DNA from: Myxosarcina sp. GI1
GTDB lineage: Bacteria > Cyanobacteriota > Cyanobacteriia > Cyanobacteriales > Xenococcaceae
Direction of reading: 5' to 3'
DNA length: 34,234 nucleotides
Assembly: GCF_000756305.1 (NCBI RefSeq)
Contig: NZ_JRFE01000061.1
Location: 51,370 to 85,603, forward strand
In this document: piece by piece, positions 7,332 through 15,557 of the stretch
Layout of the letters: the number at the start of each line of letters is the position of its first letter
Position numbering within the stretch: the stretch's first letter is position 1
Program-made: the position numbers and the translations under genes
The notes under the pieces: generated by a model
The model's database searches: none
What the model was told of the DNA's origin: nothing
Seen by the model: the letters and a program-made list of their open reading frames with translations, nothing else

Positions 7332-8729
7332 ATGAAAACTTCCGCTCTTTCCGTTCAATTTAATTCCGAGCTTTTACAAAAATACGATAAACCCCTGCCT
7401 CGTTATACCAGTTACCCACCTGCGACTCAATTAACTACTGATTTTAACGAACATAACCTTCTCGCTGGTATTGGCGTTGGTAATTATAAACAGACTCCCA
7501 TTTCACTTTATTGTCACATTCCTTTTTGTGAAACTCCCTGTTATTTTTGCGGTTGCAATACTGTTATTACCCAAAGAAAAGAGTTTGCAGAACGTTATCT
7601 AGAATATATTGCTAGAAATATCGAACGGACTGCATCTTTAATCAATTCTAAAAGAACGGTACATCAACTCCATTGGGGTGGTGGTACGCCTAACTATTTA
7701 AATTTAGAACAAATAGAATTTTTGTGGACTACCATTAACAGGCATTTTAGTCTCGATCGCACCGTTGAAGCTTCTATTGAAATCAATCCCAGATTTATCG
7801 ATCGCAACTATATCTATGTGCTGAAAAGTCTTGGTTTTAATCGTATTAGTTTTGGCATTCAAGATTTTAATCCCCAAGTGCAAACAGCGATCAATCGGGT
7901 ACAGCCAGAAGCGATGTTGTTTGATGTCATGGATGCTATTAGAGCGGCGGGATTTGAAAGTGTCAATGTGGATCTAATTTATGGCTTACCCTATCAGACT
8001 CTCGCCACCTTTAGAGAAACCATTCGCAAGACAATTAAACTCAATCCAGATCGCATTGCTGTCTTTAACTTTGCCTATGTACCTTGGTTGAAACCAGTGC
8101 AGAAAAATCTACCTGTAGAAGCTTTGCCTTCTGCTGCTGAAAAATTGGCAATTTTCCACATGACCATCGATGAATTGACCAATAATGGTTATGTCTATAT
8201 CGGCATGGATCACTTTGCCAAACCCGATGACGAACTCGCATTAGCACAAAATCGAGGCGAACTACACCGTAACTTTCAAGGATATACTACTAAACCCGAA
8301 TCAGATCTCTTTGGTTTTGGCATGACTTCCATTAGTATGCTGAATGATGTTTACGTGCAAAATCAGAAGCGCATTAAAGATTATTATCAGGCGATAAATC
8401 GAGGGAAATTACCCATCGAAAAGGGTATAAGCCTTAGTCGCGATGACATTCTCCGTCGTACCGTAATTATGGAATTAATGTGTCAATTTCGCCTTTCTCA
8501 ATACGATTTAGAAGCCAAATATCATCTCGGTTTCGATCTCGATTTCGATCGCTGTTTTAGTTCCGAAATTTCCGAACTTAAAGCGTTAGAAGCTGATGGC
8601 TTAATTAAAGTTTTTGCTGATGGTATCGAGGTAACACCTACAGGAAGATTATTAATTAGAAATATCGCCTCTGTTTTTGATACCTATCTAACTAGACACG
8701 GCGATTGCACTTTTTCTAAATCTATTTAG
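7332..8729 (+). CDS. hemN: Oxygen-independent coproporphyrinogen III oxidase (radical SAM)
   Basis: This 465-residue HemN performs the O2-independent decarboxylation of coproporphyrinogen III to protoporphyrinogen IX. The radical-SAM cluster is CHIPFCETPCYFCGC with C66, C70 and C73 as the three 4Fe-4S ligands. HWGGGTPNYL, the EINPR motif and FGIQDFNPQVQTAINRVQP follow, and the C-terminal HemN domain (LMCQFRLSQYDLEAKY) is complete. The N-terminal KYDKPLPRYTSYPPA stretch is typical of true HemN and not of HemW-like proteins. It is the anaerobic partner of hemF in the same island. A 25-bp gap separates it from the BchE-like gene, so the two are probably one transcript. Confidence 0.95.
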   Translation: MKTSALSVQFNSELLQKYDKPLPRYTSYPPATQLTTDFNEHNLLAGIGVGNYKQTPISLYCHIPFCETPCYFCGCNTVITQRKEFAERYLEYIARNIERTASLINSKRTVHQLHWGGGTPNYLNLEQIEFLWTTINRHFSLDRTVEASIEINPRFIDRNYIYVLKSLGFNRISFGIQDFNPQVQTAINRVQPEAMLFDVMDAIRAAGFESVNVDLIYGLPYQTLATFRETIRKTIKLNPDRIAVFNFAYVPWLKPVQKNLPVEALPSAAEKLAIFHMTIDELTNNGYVYIGMDHFAKPDDELALAQNRGELHRNFQGYTTKPESDLFGFGMTSISMLNDVYVQNQKRIKDYYQAINRGKLPIEKGISLSRDDILRRTVIMELMCQFRLSQYDLEAKYHLGFDLDFDRCFSSEISELKALEADGLIKVFADGIEVTPTGRLLIRNIASVFDTYLTRHGDCTFSKSI

Positions 8730-8754
8730 TTAGTCGTATTCTTGGAGTGAGATC

Positions 8755-11043
8755 GTGCGTATTCTCTTAATCCAACCCAATTACCATTCAGGCGGGGCAG
8801 AAATTGCGGGAAATTGGTCTCCTAGTTGGGTTCCTTATGTCGGTGGTGCATTGAAACAGGCGGGATTCGATAATATTCGCTTCGTTGATGCCATGACCAA
8901 TTATATTGCCGATGATGTTCTGGCAGAAATTATTGCCAAAAATCAGCCTGATGTGGTGTTGGCAACGGCAATTACGCCGATGATCTATCAATCGCAAAAA
9001 ACTCTCCAGATTGTCAAACAAGTTTGTCCCAACGCCAAAACAATTATGGGTGGGGTTCATCCTACCTATATGTATAATGAAGTTCTTAACGAAGCTCCTT
9101 TGGTAGATTATATTATTCGCGGGGAAGGCGAAGAAATTACCGTCAACTTGCTTCGGGCGATCGCGAGTGGTACTGATGTACAAGAAAGACGTAATATATT
9201 GGGGATTGCTTTCTTAGAAGATGGTCAAGTAGTCGCTACTCCCGCCCATCCGCCGATTAAAAATCTGGATATCTTAAGTCCAGATTGGAGTTTGTTGGAT
9301 TGGGATAAGTATATTTATACTCCCTTAAATGTCAGGGTTGCCGTTCCCAATTATGCTAGGGGTTGTCCCTTCCGTTGTCGTTTCTGTTCTCAATGGAAAT
9401 TCTGGCGAAAATATCGTTCTCGCACTCCCAAATTATTTGTCGATGAAATCGAACATCTAGTAAAAGAGTATAAAGTTGGCTTTTTTATTCTGGCAGATGA
9501 AGAACCGACGATTAACAAGCCAAGATTTCTTGCCCTGTGTAAGGAATTAATCGATCGCAATTTAAATGTCCACTGGGGTATCAATACGCGGGTGACAGAT
9601 ATTTTGCGGGATGAAAAGGAATTACCCCTCTATCGCAAGGCGGGATTAGTTCATGTATCTTTGGGAACAGAAGCTGCTGCCCAGTTGAATTTAAACATTT
9701 TTCGTAAGGAAACCACCATTGAAGACAACAAACGTGCCGTGCGTTTGTTAAAAGAAAACGGCATCGTTGCCGAAGTCCAATACATTATGGGGTTGGAAAA
9801 TGAAACCTTAGAAACCATTGAAGAAACTTATCGGATGGCAAGGGATTGGCAGGCGGACATGACTAACTGGAATATGTTTACCCCTTGGCCCTTTTCCGAA
9901 CTGTTTGAAGATTTAGGGGATAAAGTTGAGGTGCGCGACTATTCTCACTATAATTTCGTCACCCCCATTATGAAGCCCAACGCCATTACCCGCGAAGAAT
10001 TACTGCGAGGAGTACTGCGGAATTACGCCCGCTTCTACATGTGGAAGACGCTGGAATATTGGTTCGTGCTCGATCCTTTCAAACGTCGTTATTTACTCGG
10101 CTGTCTCTGGGCTTTCCTCAAAACTACCTTAAATAAACGCTTTTATAACCTCAAGCGGGTTAAACAAAAAGGATTCCATACCGAGATTGACTTTGGCTTC
10201 GATAAATCGAGAATTTTGACTCAGGAACAGATTGCCCAACGCAACCAAAAATTAGGGGCAGACGTTAATTTTGCAGGTACGATAATCGAAACTACCCCCA
10301 CTACCGTTTCCGCCTGTGGCGCACCCAATGGCTTGCCAGCATACCAGCCCGAATCACAACACAGCGATATTCAAGTATTCCTGATTGTCAGCGACGAACA
10401 AACAAGAGTCGGTTTGAGAAATCAATTACGCGCCCAAACGGGAATCGATGTTTACAGCGAAGCTACTAACGCGGAAACGGGTTTAGTCTTACTCAACTCC
10501 GTTGCTGGTGCAGATGTTGCCCTGATTGATTTCAACTTACCCGATAAAAACACCGTCAAATTAACCAGAGAATTCCGAGAAATTCAAGCACAATCCGACA
10601 ATCCCCGCCTTAAAATCTGTCTTTTCTTACAACCAGACTCCGAAGCGCAAATTTTAGCTGCTTTTGCTGCTGATGCAGAGTCCTACATTCTCAACAACGC
10701 ACCCATCGAACATTTAGCCGAAGCCATCCGTTTAACCCAAGCAGGTTTCTTTTATCTCGATCCCGTAATTGCTAGTCTGATTTTGGCAAAAATCAAATGG
10801 CTTCAAAACGAAGTAATTTTAACGAAGTCTTCGCAGGCTCCGTCTTTTCAAGACGGAGTACCGATGACTGAAACAGAATTAGCAGTCTTAGAATTAATTG
10901 CGATCGGTACTGATTATGATGCGATCGCATCATCTTTGCAAATCGAACTAGAAACCGTTAATACTTACATTGCTAATATTATCAATCGAGTTTGTATCAG
11001 CGATCTGACTCAAAATTCGGTTAAGGCTTTAAATTTAGTTTGA
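8755..11043 (+). CDS. bchE: BchE-like B12/radical-SAM cyclase fused to a receiver and LuxR-type HTH
   Basis: A 762-residue protein with a GTG start behind GGAGTGAG. Residues 1-150 form a B12-binding Rossmann domain (RILLIQPNYHSGG...MGGVHPTYM...IRGEGE). Residues about 190-430 form a radical-SAM domain with RGCPFRCRFCSQW (C204, C208, C211). Up to about 500 it follows anaerobic Mg-protoporphyrin monomethyl ester cyclase BchE. After a linker, residues about 537-670 form a NarL-type receiver with the phosphoacceptor Asp at D592 (VALIDFNLPD); the usual Lys (YILNNAP instead of YLLK) and the conserved Thr/Ser are missing, so it looks like a pseudo-receiver. Residues 704-762 (MTETELAVLELIAIG...INRVC) form a LuxR/FixJ HTH. 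An enzyme joined to a DNA-binding output is unusual; it may couple cyclase state to transcription. BchE function in cyanobacteria is not well proven, so related radical-SAM activities are possible. Confidence 0.85.
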   Translation: MRILLIQPNYHSGGAEIAGNWSPSWVPYVGGALKQAGFDNIRFVDAMTNYIADDVLAEIIAKNQPDVVLATAITPMIYQSQKTLQIVKQVCPNAKTIMGGVHPTYMYNEVLNEAPLVDYIIRGEGEEITVNLLRAIASGTDVQERRNILGIAFLEDGQVVATPAHPPIKNLDILSPDWSLLDWDKYIYTPLNVRVAVPNYARGCPFRCRFCSQWKFWRKYRSRTPKLFVDEIEHLVKEYKVGFFILADEEPTINKPRFLALCKELIDRNLNVHWGINTRVTDILRDEKELPLYRKAGLVHVSLGTEAAAQLNLNIFRKETTIEDNKRAVRLLKENGIVAEVQYIMGLENETLETIEETYRMARDWQADMTNWNMFTPWPFSELFEDLGDKVEVRDYSHYNFVTPIMKPNAITREELLRGVLRNYARFYMWKTLEYWFVLDPFKRRYLLGCLWAFLKTTLNKRFYNLKRVKQKGFHTEIDFGFDKSRILTQEQIAQRNQKLGADVNFAGTIIETTPTTVSACGAPNGLPAYQPESQHSDIQVFLIVSDEQTRVGLRNQLRAQTGIDVYSEATNAETGLVLLNSVAGADVALIDFNLPDKNTVKLTREFREIQAQSDNPRLKICLFLQPDSEAQILAAFAADAESYILNNAPIEHLAEAIRLTQAGFFYLDPVIASLILAKIKWLQNEVILTKSSQAPSFQDGVPMTETELAVLELIAIGTDYDAIASSLQIELETVNTYIANIINRVCISDLTQNSVKALNLV
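10823..10858 (+). repeat. Double hairpin inside the bchE-fusion coding sequence
   Basis: CGAAG-T-CTTCG (10823-10833) is followed 4 nt later by CTCCGTCTT-TTC-AAGACGGAG (10838-10858), a perfect 9-bp stem with a 3-nt loop. It encodes the low-complexity linker KSSQAPSFQDGV between receiver and HTH and keeps the frame. It resembles the adjoining 3-nt-loop hairpins at 24133-24183, suggesting a dispersed hairpin repeat that inserted in frame. Confidence 0.55.
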
Positions 11044-11063
11044 AATTCAACCTTACTAAGTAG

Positions 11064-11582
11064 CTAGGCAGAATTAAATATAAAACGCTTCAAGTGGTAA
11101 TCGCCTTGTTCACTTCTCCGATTTATTCCTTGAATAATTGTCATCGCCAAATCGTATTCATTATCAAAGATACGCCCCGCAATTTCATGAGTTTTGAGTT
11201 GATGCCACTGGGTTTCAATCTCATTCAATTCTGGACAATAAGCAGGAAGAAAAAATAATAATAATCCTTGCTCTGACCAATTTCGCCAACAAACACGAAC
11301 TTTCTGACTTTTATGTATCGGACTGTTATCTTGAACAACAACAGTCAATTTTCCTGTTTTCTCAAATAAAGAAGCAGCTTTTTGGGCAATCCAGTTCATT
11401 ACTTTGACATAGCTTTGACTCTTGAAACCACCTTGAGTCAGACCATTACAACAGAATGTCGGCAGGTAGATGTAGATGAGTGGTAAGATTGCGCTAGATA
11501 CCTCTACTGCGATTCGTTTTTTGAATGGAAATACGACAATTACCGAAAAAGTGTTGGCTTTACCAGAAATAGTATTGCCCAT
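11064..11582 (-). pseudogene. IS630-family transposase fragment (DDE domain)
   Basis: The 172-residue frame carries the second and third catalytic blocks of the IS630/Tc1-like DDE superfamily: VVVQDNSPIHKS (Asp) and LLLFFLPAYCPELNEIETQWHQLK (Glu). IS630 transposases usually have 300 or more residues with an N-terminal HTH and a first catalytic Asp; both are missing here. The frame hits a stop immediately upstream of the start, and a cut-off VapC gene abuts it. It is therefore a truncated relic, unlikely to be active. It lies between the BchE-like gene and desF. Confidence 0.75.
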
Positions 11583-11600
11583 GATTGTTGTCGGAGAATT

Positions 11601-11639
11601 ATCTCTCTTCTACCTCTCCTAGAGTGACAGAAGAGAGAT
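11601..11639. repeat. 11-bp perfect inverted repeat at the IS630/vapC junction
   Basis: ATCTCTCTTCT (11601-11611) and AGAAGAGAGAT (11629-11639) form a perfect hairpin with a 17-nt loop exactly where transposase homology ends and VapC homology begins. It may be an element end or a junction terminator. No matching end was found at the other side of the transposase fragment. Confidence 0.45.
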
Positions 11640-11904
11640 ACTATTTGGTGCTGAAAACTCTACCCGTCCGTTACAAAATTTACCTCGTTATTTGGAGTTT
11701 ATCTCAGCTTGTGAAACTGTACCATTAGGGAGAGCCACCGCAACAATTTATGCTCGAACTCGGCTAGGATTGAAGCGCAAGGGACGACCAATCCCGATGA
11801 ATGACGTATGGATTGCTGCTCAGTGTATAGAACATAGTTGGGTGTTGGTGACAGATGATACGGATTTTGATTACGTGGATGGACTGATGTTGGAACGTTG
11901 GTAG
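11632..11904 (+). pseudogene. vapC: VapC-type PIN-domain toxin, 3' fragment
   Basis: The frame reads REILFGAENS, then PRYLEFISACETVPLGRATATIYARTRL, GRPIPMNDVWIAAQCIEHSW, VLVTDDTDFDYVDGL and a final ERW. PIPMNDVWIAA and VTDDTDFDYV are the third and fourth acidic blocks of VapC PIN ribonucleases. The first block (LLDTN-like) and the N-terminal third are missing at the junction with the transposase relic, and no vapB antitoxin is seen. Any start, such as the TTG at 11692, would give only 70 residues. I judge it a broken toxin gene. Confidence 0.75.
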
Positions 11905-12052
11905 CCAATTGCGATCGCATTTATTCTCAATCATTTCTACCATCGGGCGATCGCTACTTGGATTACAAATATTTTTGTTTAAATGTTATTTCAGAAAGAT
12001 TTTAAAAGGTAGTCATACAGCAATTGTCACGATAGTAAGTAGTTAGCAACCT

Positions 12053-12580
12053 ATGCAAATTCGAGAAGCAAACATCAAAGATTCTGAAGGTATTAAAAAT
12101 CTTTATCTTCAAGCATTTGACAATTCAGAAGCCGAATTAGTCTCTGATGTTGCAGTAAATTTATTACAGGAAACAGCAACAATTAATATAGTCTCACTAG
12201 TTGCAATAGATAATGATGCAATCATCAGTCACGTTGCCTTTAGTCCTGTCTTTTTAGATAGCACTAATGAGCATTTTGGTTATATTTTAGCTCCATTAGC
12301 AGTATTACCAACTCACCAAAGAAACAGAGTCGGTTCCACAATTGTCAGACACGGCTTAGACAATATTTCCTCGTTGGGTTCATTTATAGTTTTTGTTTAT
12401 GGCGATCCAAAATATTATTCTAGGTTTGGCTTCAAAACAGAGCTTGCTCGCAATTTTACTCCCCCTTATACCCTTGAGTATCCAGAAGGTTGGCAAGTAA
12501 TGAAGTTGAATTCTATTGTTTTTCCTGAAGGTGGTAAGTTTAAATGCGTTAACTCTCTTAACGATTCTAAACTATGGTAA
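12053..12580 (+). CDS. GNAT-family N-acetyltransferase (YhbS-like)
   Basis: A 175-residue protein. The N-terminal IREANIKDSEGIKNLYLQAF is the first GNAT helix and strand. LAPLAVLPTHQRNRVGSTIVRHGL (about residues 80-103) is motif A, the acetyl-CoA pyrophosphate loop (QRNRVG for Q/RxxGxG/A). GDPKYYSRFGFK is the motif B signature of the YhbS/COG3153 branch. The substrate is unknown; it is presumably cytosolic. It stands alone between the vapC relic and desF and is probably accessory cargo in an otherwise low-oxygen gene island. The ATG at 12053 has no clear Shine-Dalgarno sequence. Confidence 0.85.
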   Translation: MQIREANIKDSEGIKNLYLQAFDNSEAELVSDVAVNLLQETATINIVSLVAIDNDAIISHVAFSPVFLDSTNEHFGYILAPLAVLPTHQRNRVGSTIVRHGLDNISSLGSFIVFVYGDPKYYSRFGFKTELARNFTPPYTLEYPEGWQVMKLNSIVFPEGGKFKCVNSLNDSKLW

Positions 12581-12985
12581 ACGTTGCTCACAAAAGATTG
12601 AACCGAATCTAGGCAGTAGGTTGAAAAAGCGATCGCTATAACGAACGCTACCATAGATTGAGATTTGTAATTGAATAGAACAGACCGATCTATCTTGGTA
12701 CGAATAACACTACGAGAATATTAAAAACACACACTATAACTGTTCGGCAGCGATCGCAGATTGTAATTACAATTTGTTGTAACCAGATATTAAATTTTTA
12801 TATAGCTATGTGGTTAAATAGTTAATAAGCTGATTAAATTGTCATAGCAATCGGCTTTGGAATCAAAAGTATGACTATTTTTCCGCAACAATACCAAAAC
12901 CAACTACTCAAGGTAGTCAATCATTTCAGTAGCTACAAGCTAAGAGCAAACAGCTTTTTTAATTAATAGTTGAGATAATTTTTTT
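12581..12985. other. 405-bp intergenic region upstream of the desaturase
   Basis: No gene of convincing length or coding character is seen. It contains two HIP1 octamers near 12630 and 12750 and the candidate ArsR operator at 12799-12820, so it is read as the promoter and leader region of desF. Confidence 0.6.
12799..12820 (+). promoter_or_regulatory. Candidate ArsR operator upstream of desF
   Basis: TATATAGCTA-N2-TGGTTAAATA has the layout and right arm of the psbA site, with 7 of 10 arm positions symmetric. A TTAAAT -10-like box lies in the right arm as at psbA, but no good -35 is seen 17 bp upstream. It is 165 bp before the desaturase ATG. Confidence 0.45.
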
Positions 12986-13834
12986 ATGACAGTTACATCA
13001 ATTTCATCTGACAATGGGAGACAAAAACCCCTCAAACTCAATTGGCTCAGCGTTATTTTTTTTGCGATCGTTCATCTTTCAGTCTTGCTAACGCCTTGGT
13101 TTTTCTCTTGGAGTGCTCTAGGCGTAACCCTATTTCTGCATTGGCTTTTTGGCAGTATCGGCATTTGTTTGGGCTATCATCGACTCTTAAGCCATCGTAG
13201 TTTAGAAGTGCCTAAATGGTTGGAATATATCATCGCATCGATCGGAGTCTTGGCATTACAAGGAGGTCCTATTTTTTGGGTAGCAGGACACCGCTTACAC
13301 CATGCCTATACAGAAGACATCGAAAAAGACCCTTATTCCGCTCGACGAGGTTTTTGGTGGAGTCACATGTTGTGGCTGTTTTATCCCCGTCCAGAATTCT
13401 TTGAATACGATCGCTATCAAAGATATGCCCCCGACTTAGCTCGCGATCGCGTTTACCGTTGGCTCGATCGCTATTATCTTTTGCTCCAACTTCCTCTAGG
13501 ACTATTACTCTACGCGCTCGGTGGTTGGTCGTTTATCGTCTACGGAATGTGCCTGAGAGCCGTGTTACTCTGGCATAGCACCTGGTTTATTAACTCCGTT
13601 ACTCACGTTTGGGGCTATCGAACTTTTGAAGTTAATGACAATTCACGCAACCTTTGGTGGGCAGCAATTTTAACCTACGGCGAAGGCTGGCATAATAATC
13701 ACCATGCTCATCCGAATGTAGCAAAAGCTGGCTGGCGTTGGTGGGAATACGATCCGACTTGGTGGGCGATTGCGGTTTTAAAAATGTTTGGTTTAGCCAA
13801 AAAAGTAGTGATGCCACCAGTACAAATTACATAA
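12986..13834 (+). CDS. desF: Membrane fatty-acid desaturase (acyl-lipid/acyl-CoA type; DesF/DesC-like)
   Basis: A 282-residue integral membrane diiron desaturase that introduces a double bond into acyl chains using O2. The three histidine boxes are present: HRLLSH at residues 65-70, HRLHH at 102-106 and HNNHH at 236-240. Hydrophobic helices lie around 20-60, 80-95, 165-185 and 190-205. The overall pattern is that of the delta-9 DesC group. A desaturase gene named desF belongs to the low-oxygen chlAII-ho2-hemN-desF cluster of Synechococcus sp. PCC 7002; the neighbourhood here is the reason for the symbol, which could otherwise be desC. It is parted from hemN and bchE by 1.9 kb of inserted relics but keeps its own candidate ArsR operator. 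Confidence 0.85.
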   Translation: MTVTSISSDNGRQKPLKLNWLSVIFFAIVHLSVLLTPWFFSWSALGVTLFLHWLFGSIGICLGYHRLLSHRSLEVPKWLEYIIASIGVLALQGGPIFWVAGHRLHHAYTEDIEKDPYSARRGFWWSHMLWLFYPRPEFFEYDRYQRYAPDLARDRVYRWLDRYYLLLQLPLGLLLYALGGWSFIVYGMCLRAVLLWHSTWFINSVTHVWGYRTFEVNDNSRNLWWAAILTYGEGWHNNHHAHPNVAKAGWRWWEYDPTWWAIAVLKMFGLAKKVVMPPVQIT

Positions 13835-13886
13835 GGCTATTCTTATAGCTATATTTCAAAACTTGTCGTTTTTTCGTTCGAGTTAA

Positions 13887-13930
13887 TGCGATCGCCCGTT
13901 CTCAATTATTGCAATCATTGGGCGATCGCA
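13887..13930. terminator. Hairpin between the convergent genes desF and hdrB1
   Basis: TGCGATCGCCC (13887-13897) and GGGCGATCGCA (13920-13930) form an 11-bp stem with a 22-nt loop, built from two HIP1 octamers. Its place between convergent genes suggests a shared transcript end, but neither side has a T-run, so it may be just paired HIP1 sites. Confidence 0.35.
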
Positions 13931-14085
13931 CGCTCGGAAACTATTATTGACATCTTAAATAGCTCTAGGCTAGGACGCATTTGAACTGGGTTGTCTTAAG
14001 TCAGTAAAATTTACTCTAATACTCTTGCCTATTGCCTATTGCCTTGTTTCAATTACCAATTTAAAGACATAACAGCTTAGCTAAA

Positions 14086-14952
14086 CTATCTATTCAATTT
14101 AGCCAAAACCGATTTTGGTGAAACTATATGTTTATTAATACCTAGTTTTCGAGGGTTAATTCCTAGTGCCAGTCCAATTAATTCGGTGATATAAAGAATG
14201 GGCAAATTATAAGCAACATTATATTTCTTCTCAATATCTGACTGTCTCAACTCCAAGTTAGTAGCGCATAAGGGACAAGCTAAGACAATACAATTTGCAC
14301 CAAGGGATTTTGCTTCGTCTAATAAGTTTTTGGTCAATTCAAAAGCCACATCTTGTTTGGCTACCAGAATAGGACCGCCACAGCATTTAGTTTTCGAGCG
14401 AAAATCCACTACTTCTGCGCCACAAGTTTTAGCTAAATTATCCATCGTCATCGGGAAAATTGGAGAGTCCCATCCCGTAATGTCTGCGGGACGAGTTAAG
14501 AGACAACCATAATAGCAGGCAACTTTTAAACACGTTAAAGGCTGTTTAATTTGGGAGGCGATATTTACATCATGGGCTAAAACATCCACTACATTTCTAA
14601 CGCGAATATTGTAGTGGTCAACGGATATACCCATATCGGTAAGAATGGCGTTGATGCGGTCTTTTTCGGTTTCGTTTGACAAAGCTTTAGCTGCTCTGGC
14701 AGACTTATTATAACAGCCAGAACAAGATGCTAACAGGTCGAAGTTTTGTTTTTGTGCCAAAGCGACATTTCTCGCTGCCATCGCCATACCTACATCGTGG
14801 GAAACCCCAGCAGCCACCGAACCGCCACAACAAGACCAGTCTTTGAGTTCCTCTAGTTGGATATCTAGTGCATCCATAACTACTCTGGTTGAGATATCAA
14901 ATTCCTTAGCAGTAGTGTGGAGACTGCAACCTGGATAGTAAGAATATTTCAT
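14086..14952 (-). CDS. HdrB-like subunit 1 (two intact CCG domains)
   Basis: A 288-residue heterodisulfide reductase B-type protein. The first cysteine-rich CCG domain is complete: C9-X31-C41-C42-X34-C77-X2-C80. The second is also complete (ACYYGC, then KCCGGP, then ACPLC). In methanogen HdrB these motifs bind noncubane 4Fe-4S clusters that cleave or form disulfides. It is the last gene of the operon, and its ATG overlaps the hdrC1 stop by 4 nt, so the two are translationally coupled, as expected for an HdrBC pair. By position it corresponds to HdrB1 of sulfur-oxidizing sHdr clusters. Substrate unknown: disulfides or persulfides of a carrier are the likely class. Cytosolic. Confidence 0.88.
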   Translation of the reverse strand: MKYSYYPGCSLHTTAKEFDISTRVVMDALDIQLEELKDWSCCGGSVAAGVSHDVGMAMAARNVALAQKQNFDLLASCSGCYNKSARAAKALSNETEKDRINAILTDMGISVDHYNIRVRNVVDVLAHDVNIASQIKQPLTCLKVACYYGCLLTRPADITGWDSPIFPMTMDNLAKTCGAEVVDFRSKTKCCGGPILVAKQDVAFELTKNLLDEAKSLGANCIVLACPLCATNLELRQSDIEKKYNVAYNLPILYITELIGLALGINPRKLGINKHIVSPKSVLAKLNR

Positions 14953-15533
14953 TTTTTATTTGCCTTTGCTAATGCTTGACTAAATTTTTTCGGATCTTGA
15001 ATTTTTGCTGGTAGGGATGGCATTTTGCCCCGCAGAGCCAGTTTAATGCCTAATTGTGTCTGTCCCAGCATCGCGGACATTCCCCCGTACTTCTGCATCA
15101 ATTCTGGTTCAAACAGGATGCCTCTTTTCTCAATTAACTCGACAAAGATTTGGTTAAACTTAACCGAATCGTTTTCAATTCCTTGGCGAATGGCGATCGC
15201 TTTTACCGCTTCAATTACATCCGAAGGACTCACCCCACGAGGACATCTGGAGGTGCAGATATAACAAGAAGTACACAACCACAAGGTATCACTATTGAGA
15301 ACCTTTTTCCATTCTCCCCTCTGCACCATTAAAACTAAAGTTCTAGGGGACATATCCATGCGATCGATATTGGTACAGCCACCGCTACAAGTACCGCACT
15401 GCATACAAGCTGCAATCGCAGCACCCACACCACCTTCTGCAACTACCTTATCGATAAAGTCCTGATTCATTTTGTCACCGTCTAGTTGACGGTCGATTTT
15501 CATGCCAAAAAAACATTTTTTCTTAGTCTTCAT
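14949..15533 (-). CDS. HdrC-like iron-sulfur subunit 1
   Basis: A 194-residue protein with two 4Fe-4S ferredoxin motifs: CMQCGTCSGGCTN and CTSCYICTSRCPRG (about residues 43-53 and 86-97). This is the HdrC arrangement that passes electrons between HdrA flavin and HdrB. The C-terminal YGGMSAMLGQTQLGIKLALRGK helices are typical of HdrC. Three in-frame ATGs compete (15533, about 15503 and about 15470); the third (MNQDFIDKV) starts closest to the family core and the others add a Lys-rich leader. No strong Shine-Dalgarno sequence decides the case. It lies directly after hdrA and overlaps hdrB1 by 4 nt. Confidence 0.87.
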   Translation of the reverse strand: MKTKKKCFFGMKIDRQLDGDKMNQDFIDKVVAEGGVGAAIAACMQCGTCSGGCTNIDRMDMSPRTLVLMVQRGEWKKVLNSDTLWLCTSCYICTSRCPRGVSPSDVIEAVKAIAIRQGIENDSVKFNQIFVELIEKRGILFEPELMQKYGGMSAMLGQTQLGIKLALRGKMPSLPAKIQDPKKFSQALAKANKK

Positions 15534-15557
15534 GTCGATTTACGATTTTAGTAAACT

